60,838 nt of DNA from contig NZ_URHZ01000026.1 in NCBI RefSeq assembly GCF_900547735.1, forward strand, positions 1-60,838, given 5' to 3'. The translations under genes were made by a program, and so were the position numbers. Below the pieces are notes generated by a model, which saw only the letters and a program-made list of their open reading frames with translations, had not been told where the DNA came from and did no database searches. Source of the stretch: an uncultured Clostridium sp. (GTDB lineage: Bacteria; Bacillota; Clostridia; Lachnospirales; Lachnospiraceae). Positions 48,960 through 56,405 of this stretch are shown one piece after another (the stretch's first letter is position 1; the number at the start of each line of letters is the position of its first letter).

Positions 48960-49817
48960 TCACAGAATTTCCTTCAGATACCGTTCCAGGGCATCCTGCC
49001 ATGACGGCAGCCGTTCAAAGCCGTTCTGTTCCAGCTTATCCTTGCTGATACGGCTGTTCATCGGCCTCTTGGCCTGGTTCGGAAAACACCTGGTGTATTC
49101 TTTCGTATCCACAGGCGTCACTCTGACGTCCTCCATGCCGGCCTTTTTAAAGATCTCCACAGCAAATTCATACCAGCTGCAAAGCCCTTCGTTGGTGGCA
49201 TGGTAACGGCCGTATTTGTCAGTCTCTATCATATCCACTAAAAGCCTTGCCAGGTCATAGGTGTAGGTCGGCGAACCAATCTGATCATCCACGACCGAAA
49301 CAGCCCCGTTCTCTTTGCCGAGCCGCAGCATGGTTTTAATAAAGTTCTTTCCGTTGACGCCGAACACCCAGGCGATACGGACGGTAAAATACTTATCCAG
49401 AAGCTCCTCGATAGCCAGTTCACCCTCGTACTTGGACTGGCCGTATGCGTTCAGAGGCTCTCTTTCATCATCCGGCTCCCAGGGCCGTTCGCCCATCCCG
49501 TTAAACACGTAGTCCGTGCTGATGTACATCATCTTTATATCCAAATCGCGGCAGACCACGGCAATATTGCGCGTTCCCTCTGCGTTGACCTTTCTGCAGA
49601 CTTCCATGTTCTGTTCCGCTGCATCTACTGCAGTATATGCAGCGCAATGGATAACGGCATCTGGTCCCACTTCCGTAATTACGCGGCGGCAGGCGGCGGC
49701 GTCCGTGATATCCATCTCGTCCACGTCCACTCCGATTCCTTCAATCCCGCGTTTTGCCAGTTCGTTCATGACATCGTAACCCAACTGGCCTTTGACTCCC
49801 GTCACTAAAACTTTCAT
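48960..49817 (-). CDS. rfbD: dTDP-4-dehydrorhamnose reductase
   Basis: A 285-residue extended SDR reducing dTDP-4-dehydro-L-rhamnose to dTDP-L-rhamnose. The N-terminal GVKGQLGYDVMNELAKRG is the Rossmann motif of RmlD. The catalytic YGQSKYEGE motif follows YVFNGMGERPWEPDDEREPLNA (in pieces), and RIAWVFG comes next. The frame is open for 76 codons upstream into rfbB sequence. The ATG at 49817 with GGGAG before it starts the family N-terminus MKVLVTG, so that start is clear. It follows rfbB by 19 bases. Confidence 0.95.
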   Translation of the reverse strand: MKVLVTGVKGQLGYDVMNELAKRGIEGIGVDVDEMDITDAAACRRVITEVGPDAVIHCAAYTAVDAAEQNMEVCRKVNAEGTRNIAVVCRDLDIKMMYISTDYVFNGMGERPWEPDDEREPLNAYGQSKYEGELAIEELLDKYFTVRIAWVFGVNGKNFIKTMLRLGKENGAVSVVDDQIGSPTYTYDLARLLVDMIETDKYGRYHATNEGLCSWYEFAVEIFKKAGMEDVRVTPVDTKEYTRCFPNQAKRPMNSRISKDKLEQNGFERLPSWQDALERYLKEIL

Positions 49818-49836
49818 CGCATTATCTCCCGGCTTC

Positions 49837-50859
49837 TTATAATCTGTCTCCATACATCTTATCGAAGTACTGGCTGTACTCACCGCTGATGATATGTTTC
49901 CACCAGTCCTCGTTTGCCAGATACCATTCGATTGTCTGCTTAATTCCCGTATCAAAGTTGTACTTCGGTTTCCAGCCAAGCTCCGTCTCCATCTTAGTCG
50001 GATCAATGGCATAGCGCAGGTCATGGCCCGGACGGTCCTTGACATAGCGGATTAAGCTCTCCGGCTTGTCAAGCGCCTTCAAAATCGTCTTAACCACTTC
50101 CAGGTTGGTCCTCTCATTATGGCCGCCGATATTGTAAACCTCGCCCACACGGCCCTTGTGGATAATCAGGTCAATGGCCTCACAGTGGTCGGAAACGTGG
50201 AGCCAGTCGCGCACGTTGGCGCCGTCTCCGTATACCGGCAGTTCTTCATCGGCAAGGGCGCGGCTGATCATAAGCGGAATCAGTTTCTCCGGGAAATGAT
50301 ACGGGCCGTAGTTGTTGGAACATCTGGACACCGTCACAGGCATTCCGTATGTCCTGTTATAGGCAAGCACAAAGAGATCCGCGCTGGCCTTGGAGGAAGA
50401 ATACGGGCTTGATGTGTGAAGCGGCGTTTCCTCCGTAAAGAAGAGCTCCGGGCGGTCAAGAGGCAGATCCCCGTAAACCTCATCCGTGGATACCTGATGG
50501 TAGCGCTCTATTCCATATTCACGGCATGCGTCCAGAAGTGTCGTTGTGCCGATGACATTGGTTCTGACAAAGGCCTCCGGATCGGTGATGGAACGGTCCA
50601 CATGACTCTCCGCCGCAAAGTTGACCACCATATCCGGCTTTTCTTTCTCAAATAAATCAAAGACAAACTTCCTGTCGGCGATGTCGCCCTTTACAAATTT
50701 ATAATTCGGTTTATTCTCTACCGGTTTGAGCGTTTCCAGATTTCCCGCATAGGTGAGCAGATCCAGGTTGATGATCTGATAATCGGGATATTTATTTACC
50801 ATATGGTGTACAAAGTTGCCGCCGATGAATCCGGCGCCTCCTGTTACAATGATTTTCAT
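49837..50859 (-). CDS. rfbB: dTDP-glucose 4,6-dehydratase
   Basis: A 340-residue extended SDR making dTDP-4-dehydro-6-deoxyglucose from dTDP-glucose. The NAD motif TGGAGFIGGNFVHHM is N-terminal, the VDRSITDP and STDEVYGDLPLD segments follow, and the catalytic YSSSKASADLFVLAYNRTYG tetrad is intact. The N-terminus MKIIVTGGAGFIG with GGAGAATACACT upstream fixes the start. A 15-bp tandem repeat array lies directly upstream, between rfbA and this gene. Confidence 0.96.
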   Translation of the reverse strand: MKIIVTGGAGFIGGNFVHHMVNKYPDYQIINLDLLTYAGNLETLKPVENKPNYKFVKGDIADRKFVFDLFEKEKPDMVVNFAAESHVDRSITDPEAFVRTNVIGTTTLLDACREYGIERYHQVSTDEVYGDLPLDRPELFFTEETPLHTSSPYSSSKASADLFVLAYNRTYGMPVTVSRCSNNYGPYHFPEKLIPLMISRALADEELPVYGDGANVRDWLHVSDHCEAIDLIIHKGRVGEVYNIGGHNERTNLEVVKTILKALDKPESLIRYVKDRPGHDLRYAIDPTKMETELGWKPKYNFDTGIKQTIEWYLANEDWWKHIISGEYSQYFDKMYGDRL

Positions 50860-50935
50860 AGTGTATTCTCCTCAAATTTATTTTCAGGCCGCCATGTATG
50901 TTATTGGCATTCATGCTGCTGCCATGCACGTTACC

Positions 50936-51077
50936 GTCATGCATGTTTTTGTCATGCATTTTTTCGTCCTGCATGTTTTCGCCCTTCATGTTTTCGTCCT
51001 GCATGTTTTCGTCCTGCATGTTTTCGCCCTGCATGTTTTCGCCCTGCATGTTTTCGCCCTGCATGTTTTCGCCCTGC
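50936..51077. repeat. 15-bp tandem repeat array between rfbA and rfbB
   Basis: About ten consecutive 15-nt units of the type GCCCTGCATGTTTTC (plus strand) run from 50936 to 51077, with more degenerate units upstream to about 50890. The last four units before 51065 are identical, a sign of recent slippage. Since 15 is a multiple of 3, every frame stays open. On the minus strand an ORF from 51064 to 50792 would encode MQGEN-type pentapeptides and run into the rfbB start region out of frame. I do not call it a gene, but translation cannot be excluded. Confidence 0.9.
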
Positions 51078-51085
51078 CGTACGTT

Positions 51086-51979
51086 CTATCTGTCCTGAAG
51101 CTTGTCTACATATTTGCCGTCCAGAACATCTTTTAAGTACTTGCCGTACTGGTTTTTCTTGTAAACCTCATATGCGGCCATAACCTCATCCCGGCTGATC
51201 CAGCCGTTTAAGTATGCAATCTCCTCCAGGCAGGCAATCTTCCTGTGCTGGTGTGTCTCCACCGTCTTCACGAAGTTGGTGGCCTCCACAAGAGACTCAT
51301 GGGTTCCCGTATCCAGCCAGGTAAATCCCTGGCCCATCAGGATGACATCGAGATCGCCGTTTTCCAGGTAGATGCGGTTCAAATCGGTAATCTCCAGCTC
51401 GCCTCTGGCGGACGGCTTTAAGTTCTTCGCATACTCCACGACGCGGTTGTCGTAGAAATAGAGGCCTGTCACACAGTAATTGGACTTCGGTTTCTCGGGT
51501 TTCTCCTCGATCGATATGGCTTTGCCCGTCTCATCGAACTCCACAATACCAAAACGCTCCGGATCATCGACATAATATCCGAAAACAGTGGCCCCATTCT
51601 CCTTGGAGGATGCGGCGCGCAGGCGCTTTCTGAGTCCCTGGCCCTGGAAAATGTTATCTCCCAGAATCATGGCGACAGAATCACCTCCGATAAATTCTTC
51701 TCCTATAATAAAGGCCTGGGCCAGCCCGTCGGGACTCGGCTGTACCGCATAACTTAAATTGATGCCAAACTGATGGCCGTCGCCGAACAGCTCTTCAAAC
51801 CTCGGCGTATCATCCGGTGTGGAAATAATCAGAATATCACGGATTCCAGCGTTCATCAGAACTGAAAGCGGGTAATAAATCATCGGTTTGTCATAGATAG
51901 GCAATAACTGTTTGGAAGTTACTTTTGTAAGCGGATACAGGCGTGTTCCTGAACCGCCTGCCAGAACGATACCTTTCAT
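51086..51979 (-). CDS. rfbA: Glucose-1-phosphate thymidylyltransferase
   Basis: A 297-residue nucleotidyltransferase forming dTDP-glucose from dTTP and glucose-1-phosphate. The N-terminal LAGGSGTRLYPLTKVTSKQLLPIYDKPMIYYPL (in pieces) carries the catalytic and nucleotide-binding residues. LGDNIFQGQGL, VEFDETGKAISIEEKPEKPKS (in pieces) and FTWLDTGTHESLVEA are typical. It has its own promoter and probably heads the rfbA-rfbB-rfbD(-glmM) transcript. The epimerase gene rfbC, usually next, is missing from the window. Confidence 0.96.
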   Translation of the reverse strand: MKGIVLAGGSGTRLYPLTKVTSKQLLPIYDKPMIYYPLSVLMNAGIRDILIISTPDDTPRFEELFGDGHQFGINLSYAVQPSPDGLAQAFIIGEEFIGGDSVAMILGDNIFQGQGLRKRLRAASSKENGATVFGYYVDDPERFGIVEFDETGKAISIEEKPEKPKSNYCVTGLYFYDNRVVEYAKNLKPSARGELEITDLNRIYLENGDLDVILMGQGFTWLDTGTHESLVEATNFVKTVETHQHRKIACLEEIAYLNGWISRDEVMAAYEVYKKNQYGKYLKDVLDGKYVDKLQDR

Positions 51980-52083
51980 TGTCTTCTCCTCGTACTTTTT
52001 ATTTTCTGCTTATGTATCCATCCCGGAGCAGGGCGTCTTGCGGCGCGCCTCTCTGAAAATGGGCAGATCTCGGCACTATAGGT

Positions 52084-52113
52084 AATATAGCACAAAGGAA
52101 ATGGGCTTGTAAA
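52084..52113 (-). promoter_or_regulatory. Sigma-A promoter of rfbA
   Basis: On the minus strand: TTTACA (52113-52108), 18-bp spacer, TATATT (52089-52084), about 105 bases upstream of the rfbA start. Confidence 0.7.
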
Positions 52114-52186
52114 CGGATAACATTTACAAAAAACTTAATATTTACCGCTGTTTTTCTCCGCCTGCGGCTTTTTGTCCCTTTTTCCT

Positions 52187-53080
52187 TTATTCCGACCCTT
52201 CGTTTTCCCGGATCGCGTAAAGAATGGTACGGGCGTCATTGAACTCATAGCTGCATGTGACAAAGGAATACAGACCCCCGATATCTCCTTCCGGCAGTTC
52301 GCGGAAGCTGCAGTTTTTCGTCATCTCATCCACATAGGCGTCAAATGACTCCCGGGCAGCGAACTGTGTCCTTCTCTTCTCTCCGTCTGCGTCGCCGTAC
52401 ACGGCCGCTATTGTTCTCAGGTGAAGCTCCGCCTCCGGCGTATAGAGAATCACCTCCCGGTTCTTCTTAAAAAATGCTTCCTCCTTGAATTTCACAAGCT
52501 GGGCGAACATCGTCTGGTTTTTCATGTGATGCCCGTAAAGAATCGAGTGCAGCCCCATAAGATCGGCATCGCTGTCCATATCCAGGAAAACAGCTCCGGA
52601 TGCGCTGGTCTTTCCCTCGAAATCACGTTTCAGATACGTCTCATTGTCCCCTGTCTGCACGACCGGATAACTGATGTCCGTCCCGGGTATCTCCACCCAG
52701 GCGACAACATCGGGATTCACCGCCCTGAGGCTTTCAAAATCCACGGGAGAATGATAGCGTTCCGTCTCCCGGGGCGCTGTCTCCTCCTCCGTCTCCCCAA
52801 TGCTCTCCGCCGTGGTTTCCGCCCGGGTCTGCTGCGTTTCCTGAAGCGCCAGCCTCCGGATTTCCTCTTCCCTGCTTCTCTGCCGGATTCCCTCCATGAT
52901 ATGCCCCGCAATCAATACGGCGCAGACGGTGATGAGAATCAGAAGAAACGTGTCCATGATTTTCCAGGGGCGTCTTTTATGATGTGCATTCTTTTTGTCC
53001 GGGCCGGGCCGCTCTTCGTTTTTGTCCGGCCTCTTTCCGTCTCTGTTTTTACTGCTTTTATCTCTTTGATTTTCCTCCAT
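52187..53080 (-). CDS. Class B sortase
   Basis: A 297-residue membrane-anchored transpeptidase that joins surface proteins or pilins to the cell wall or each other. A charged cytoplasmic N-terminus (1-40) is followed by one membrane helix (about 43-60), a Glu/Thr-rich stalk (70-110) and the sortase domain (about 113-297). Catalytic residues are visible as the YGHHM His (184/185), Cys276 in VTCSYE and Arg284 in NDARTILYA. The YPVVQTGDNETYLKRDF and GAVFLDMDS segments fit class B. No sortase substrate with a sorting signal was seen in the window, so this is probably a housekeeping or remote-acting enzyme. The start follows GGAGGTGAGGCGCCCGG. Confidence 0.93.
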   Translation of the reverse strand: MEENQRDKSSKNRDGKRPDKNEERPGPDKKNAHHKRRPWKIMDTFLLILITVCAVLIAGHIMEGIRQRSREEEIRRLALQETQQTRAETTAESIGETEEETAPRETERYHSPVDFESLRAVNPDVVAWVEIPGTDISYPVVQTGDNETYLKRDFEGKTSASGAVFLDMDSDADLMGLHSILYGHHMKNQTMFAQLVKFKEEAFFKKNREVILYTPEAELHLRTIAAVYGDADGEKRRTQFAARESFDAYVDEMTKNCSFRELPEGDIGGLYSFVTCSYEFNDARTILYAIRENEGSE

Positions 53081-53121
53081 CCGGGCGCCTCACCTCCATT
53101 CCCGGGCTTAATCCTGTTCCC

Positions 53122-53322
53122 CTATTGATCTGATTTTTCTGTATTCGCCGACATGCGTACCATTTTCTCGGGAATTCTTATATGAGCCGCTGTCTCCGCA
53201 GCCGTCATGCCGCTGTCGAGGAATCTTTTGCAGACAAATTTCATATTTTCTCCCACTTTTATTATATGGCCGTCGGGATCAAAAAAGCGGACCACGCGTT
53301 GTCGCCATCGATGCTCGAATAC
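53122..53322 (-). pseudogene. C-terminal remnant of a VOC (glyoxalase-like) protein
   Basis: Starting right after the stop codon of the DUF2164 gene and in the same frame, the minus strand encodes 66 residues that read QRVVRFFDPDGHIIKVGE and go on with a helical tail containing FVCKRFLDSGMTAAETA, then stop at TAG (53122-53124). This matches the last strand and tail of VOC-superfamily proteins, where RVVRFxDPDGHIIEVGE is common. The first roughly 90 residues and any start codon are absent. The fragment suggests that a full gene was truncated, with DUF2164 now placed at its broken end. Confidence 0.65.
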
Positions 53323-53583
53323 TCAGATATTCTTATATAAGCCGTAATAATCCGACTCCATGTTCTCACTCACCTGCTTATGCCAGCGGAAGGCGTCGTC
53401 CAGCGCCTTATTGTAAATAACCGGCCCCAGTGTTTCGAGGAAAAAGTCCATGATCTGCTGTTCCTCTATAATTCCAATTTCTTCTCCCCTTACATCCAGA
53501 TAGAATGCCTTTATCTCCTCTGTAATTTTCTTTTTTTCCGCATCTGTCAGTGACAGAATCTGAACCGGTTTTCTTTTTCCCAA
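53323..53583 (-). CDS. DUF2164 family protein
   Basis: An 86-residue soluble protein resembling DUF2164. The family pattern of an acidic helix, then EEIGIIEEQQIMDFFLETLGPVIYNKALDDA, fits from memory. It has no signal peptide or membrane helix. The function of the family is unknown. The ribosome site is AAGGAGAAATACTTT. It lies 18 bases downstream of an AraC-type regulator and directly upstream of the VOC remnant on the same strand. Confidence 0.78.
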   Translation of the reverse strand: MGKRKPVQILSLTDAEKKKITEEIKAFYLDVRGEEIGIIEEQQIMDFFLETLGPVIYNKALDDAFRWHKQVSENMESDYYGLYKNI

Positions 53584-53601
53584 AGTATTTCTCCTTCCAA
53601 A

Positions 53602-54492
53602 TTATTCTTCCGCCTTCTCCTCCAGCGGAATCTGTCCGTTCCTCTCCCTGTATTCGCTGGGCGTACAGCCGATTCGTTTTGTAAACATGTTGGTAAAATG
53701 GGTCGGGTTATCATAACCGACGCGTTCCGAGATCTCCGTTATGGTCAGATCCGATTTCAGCAGATACTCTGTTGCATAGGTAATCCTGCAGTGAATCAGG
53801 TAATTAATCGGAGACATATGATAGGCCTGGGCAAAGATCCGGCTCAGGTGTGAAGGGCTGATATTAAAATGGCTGGACAGCGATTCCAGCGTAATCTTCT
53901 GTTCTCTGTTGTCCTGGATGTAATTCAGAATATCGCTCAGGGAATATTTTGACGCAATCCTCAGCGTCATGGTTTCATTGGTGAACAGAATCCGGGTAAG
54001 CTCCAGAAGCCCCAGGCAGATTGACTGGAATGCTCCGTCCGCAATACCGCCGTTGGCATGATGGATATTAAAAAGCAATTGCAATGTACTCTGAATATAG
54101 GGAAGACAGTTAAGACCCGATGTAACCGCCAGCCCCAGGCTGCGAAAGAACGTCTGGAATTCCCCCTCCTCCGGCGTATCCTTAAACCGCAGCGTATAAT
54201 ACTGCATGCCGGTATCGTCATCCGCCGTGAAACGGTGGGCAATGTCGGGCGGTATGATAATAACGGAGCCGTTTTTTACGGGAAAAGACTGATTGTCAAT
54301 CACGAGATGACCGCATCCGCTGGTAATAAACGCGATCTCGTAAACATCTTTATGGTCATGCCACGGGTATGTCCAAAGCGGCAGGTTATCAATATAGCAC
54401 ATATGGGTAATCTCTACAAACGGCTGCTGCCGGTAGGGGTTATCCTTTTCTGATTTATAGTCGTAAATCCACATGTGAGCCCTCCTTCCCAC
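53602..54492 (-). CDS. AraC family regulator, cupin-type, next to the esterase-TRAP genes
   Basis: A 296-residue regulator with a cupin sensor domain (about residues 20-130; WTYPWHDHKDVYEIAFITSG with a His pair, GSVIIIPPDIAHRF) and a C-terminal double HTH (about 190-290). The latter includes ITLESLSSHFNISPSHLSRIF and LTITEISERVGYDNPTHFTNMFTKRIGCTPSEYRER (in pieces). It is divergent from the esterase-TRAP operon across a 440-base gap and most likely controls it in response to the imported compound. The start follows AAGGAGGGCTCAC. Confidence 0.92.
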   Translation of the reverse strand: MGRRAHMWIYDYKSEKDNPYRQQPFVEITHMCYIDNLPLWTYPWHDHKDVYEIAFITSGCGHLVIDNQSFPVKNGSVIIIPPDIAHRFTADDDTGMQYYTLRFKDTPEEGEFQTFFRSLGLAVTSGLNCLPYIQSTLQLLFNIHHANGGIADGAFQSICLGLLELTRILFTNETMTLRIASKYSLSDILNYIQDNREQKITLESLSSHFNISPSHLSRIFAQAYHMSPINYLIHCRITYATEYLLKSDLTITEISERVGYDNPTHFTNMFTKRIGCTPSEYRERNGQIPLEEKAEE

Positions 54493-54933
54493 TTCACCAA
54501 TTATAACAAGAAGAAATTTTTTTTACAATAAAATTGGGTACCCTGCCGGCGGAAATAGAAAAATAATGTTACTGTTCACTCAGGATGTATTTACGCGAGG
54601 TATTTTCACATGTTTTTCGTGAAAATCCCGGGGCCTGCGGCGCGAGATTGCGTTCTTTGCCATTTCTGTGCATCGCGAAGCTTGTTATTGTTCACAGCAC
54701 ATTGCGGTGTGAACAATAACAAAATAATTCACGAAATGAGAAGATAATTTGGTTAATACTCTCAAAACCGGTTTTTACCCCCATAAATCCGTATACAAAA
54801 TGATAAGTTTCTTACACAAGATAGTAAGATCCTTTGTAGAATAATTCCAATTTCAACTATATAATGTGATCAGTTAAAAAAGATGGCTTTCAGAAGGGAA
54901 AAGAAGTTCCCATCCTGAAGGAAAGGAGAAAAA
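54493..54933. other. 441-base intergenic region between the AraC gene and the esterase gene
   Basis: It holds a dispersed repeat element (54568-54720), an inverted repeat TCTTAC-N8-GTAAGA (54810-54829) and a TATAAT box at 54860-54865 without a good -35 box. The latter is consistent with an activator-dependent promoter for the esterase-TRAP genes, the inverted repeat being placed where an AraC-type activator could bind. No gene is seen. Confidence 0.55.
54568..54720. repeat. 153-bp dispersed palindromic element
   Basis: It begins GTTACTGTTCAC (54568-54579) and ends GTGAACAATAAC (54709-54720), nearly perfect inverted ends. The right part folds into a perfect 13-bp stem, GTTATTGTTCACA (54684-54696) with its complement (54708-54720). 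The middle part (54631-54695) resembles 9822-9884. Confidence 0.7.
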
Positions 54934-55902
54934 ATGTATTCTGTAACAAAGGAGGATGTGCTGCGCACGATTCCCGGAAGCGAGACAATCCCCAGGAGCA
55001 CCGATTTAAGCGGGTTTTCCCGTTCCTATACAAACCTGCCTTATTCCTGCGGCTCTGCCGCCCAGAAACTCAACATCGTACTTCCGAATGAGGGGGAAGG
55101 GCCTTACCCGGTGATTGTTTTTATCCATGGAGGCGGGTGGCTGACCGGTGACAAAAACCATGTACAGACCCAGCAAATCTACCGGCTTCTATATGCCGGG
55201 TACGCCGTATGCTGCATCAATTACAGACTCTCGGACGAAGCCAAATGGCCTCTCCCCCTGCATGACTGCAAGGCTGCCGTCCGGTTTCTGCGGGCCAACG
55301 CCGCAAAGTACAATCTGGATACGGAACGGATTGGAGTCGCGGGCAATTCTGCCGGAGGGCATCTGGCCGCCATGATGGGAACAACAAACGGAGATGCCCA
55401 ATATGAAGATTTGACTATGGGCTGCGCAGACTTTTCCAGCAGTGTCCAGGCCGTGTTTGTCTGGTTCGGCGCTTACGATTTCACAAGCTGGGCTGAGGAC
55501 TGCATAAACACTTATCCGGACCGCAGTTTTGATTATGAATCCGGAGCCGAGGCCTTCATGTTCGGCCATTCGCTGAAAGAGCATCCGGAACGTCTTAAGG
55601 ATGCCAGCCCCATCTGTCATCTGGACAGCCGGACAGCGCCGTTTTATGTGGAACACGGTACGGGAGATCATGTAATTCCTTACTGCCAGTGTGAAAAGTT
55701 TTATCAGAAGTATACCGAACTTCTGGGGGACAGCCATATTTCCATCCGGCTTTTCGAGGGTGCGGAGCACTCGGATCCGGCTTTTAAGACAGATGAAAAT
55801 GTGTTTGAATTTGTAAAGTTTTTTGATCAATATGTGAGACAGATTCCCGAACGCGGGTATTTTCTGCTCGGTACGCTGGGGGACTGCGAAACAACGATGT
55901 AG
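54934..55902 (+). CDS. Alpha/beta hydrolase (acetyl esterase / lipase-like)
   Basis: A 322-residue cytoplasmic hydrolase of the hormone-sensitive-lipase-like group. The oxyanion-hole motif HGGG is at 65-68, the nucleophile Ser139 in GNSAGGHLAA, and a C-terminal Asp/His pair in HGTGDHVIPY and GAEHSDPAF. Such enzymes cleave short acyl esters of sugars, phenolics or other small molecules. It has no signal peptide. It lies 20 bases upstream of the TRAP permease genes, so it may cleave an ester that those genes import. The start follows AAGGAAAGGAGAAAAA. Confidence 0.9.
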   Translation: MYSVTKEDVLRTIPGSETIPRSTDLSGFSRSYTNLPYSCGSAAQKLNIVLPNEGEGPYPVIVFIHGGGWLTGDKNHVQTQQIYRLLYAGYAVCCINYRLSDEAKWPLPLHDCKAAVRFLRANAAKYNLDTERIGVAGNSAGGHLAAMMGTTNGDAQYEDLTMGCADFSSSVQAVFVWFGAYDFTSWAEDCINTYPDRSFDYESGAEAFMFGHSLKEHPERLKDASPICHLDSRTAPFYVEHGTGDHVIPYCQCEKFYQKYTELLGDSHISIRLFEGAEHSDPAFKTDENVFEFVKFFDQYVRQIPERGYFLLGTLGDCETTM

Positions 55903-55922
55903 AATGGAAGGAGACGAGGGTT

Positions 55923-56405
55923 ATGGAACAAAAGAAGGATTTCTTGGACGAACTGGCTCAGAATCTGATGCTGATTATGATTGTCATCGCATCGGTCTGC
56001 ACCCTGCTTAGCGTGGTGTTTCAGTTTATCTCGGAAGATATCAAGACATTATTTATGCAGTTTTCTTATTACGCTTACGGCTGGATGGTATTTCTGGCTT
56101 TGGGGCCTGCGGTGAAAAGAGCCGCCTTTATGCGGATCGACATGGTGGTCGGCCTGTATCCGGAGGGTATTAAAAACTTTCTGAAGATCTTCTGCGACGC
56201 CGTCCTGTTTATCATGATGATTTTAATGTGCTGGTTCAGCATTCAGAATCTGCTGAATGCCGTTTCCACCGGAGCAGTCAACGCTAAAACACCTGTAATT
56301 CCCCTGGCGCTGGCTTATGCCGCCCCGGTTGTGGGCTATGCCCTGGGAACGGTCGCGTATATCATGCGGTTTGCCCAGGCAAAGAAAGGAGGCGCTGAAT
56401 CATGA
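55923..56405 (+). CDS. TRAP transporter small permease (DctQ-like)
   Basis: A 160-residue membrane protein with four expected helices, the small subunit of a tripartite ATP-independent carboxylate transporter. The position before DctM, the length and segments such as GPAVKRAAFMRIDMVVGLYPEGIKNFL (in pieces) fit DctQ. The family is poorly conserved, so the call rests partly on the neighbour. Its stop overlaps the DctM start by 4 bases (ATGA). The ribosome site is AAGGAGACGAGGGTT. Confidence 0.88.
   Translation: MEQKKDFLDELAQNLMLIMIVIASVCTLLSVVFQFISEDIKTLFMQFSYYAYGWMVFLALGPAVKRAAFMRIDMVVGLYPEGIKNFLKIFCDAVLFIMMILMCWFSIQNLLNAVSTGAVNAKTPVIPLALAYAAPVVGYALGTVAYIMRFAQAKKGGAES

Noticed and set aside
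47582..49048. A 488-codon open frame on the plus strand opposite glmM
   Set aside because: It is the mirror of a clear glmM gene, has no ribosome site or family resemblance and shows the typical composition of an antisense frame.
49818..50045. A 76-residue N-terminal extension of rfbD
   Set aside because: It overlaps the end of rfbB and the family N-terminus MKVLVTG with a ribosome site begins at 49817.
50936..51077. CRISPR array or coding gene in the 15-bp repeats
   Set aside because: Units are directly adjacent without spacers, so it is not CRISPR. The possible MQGEN-repeat protein has only repeat-internal start signals and enters rfbB out of frame, so no gene is called.
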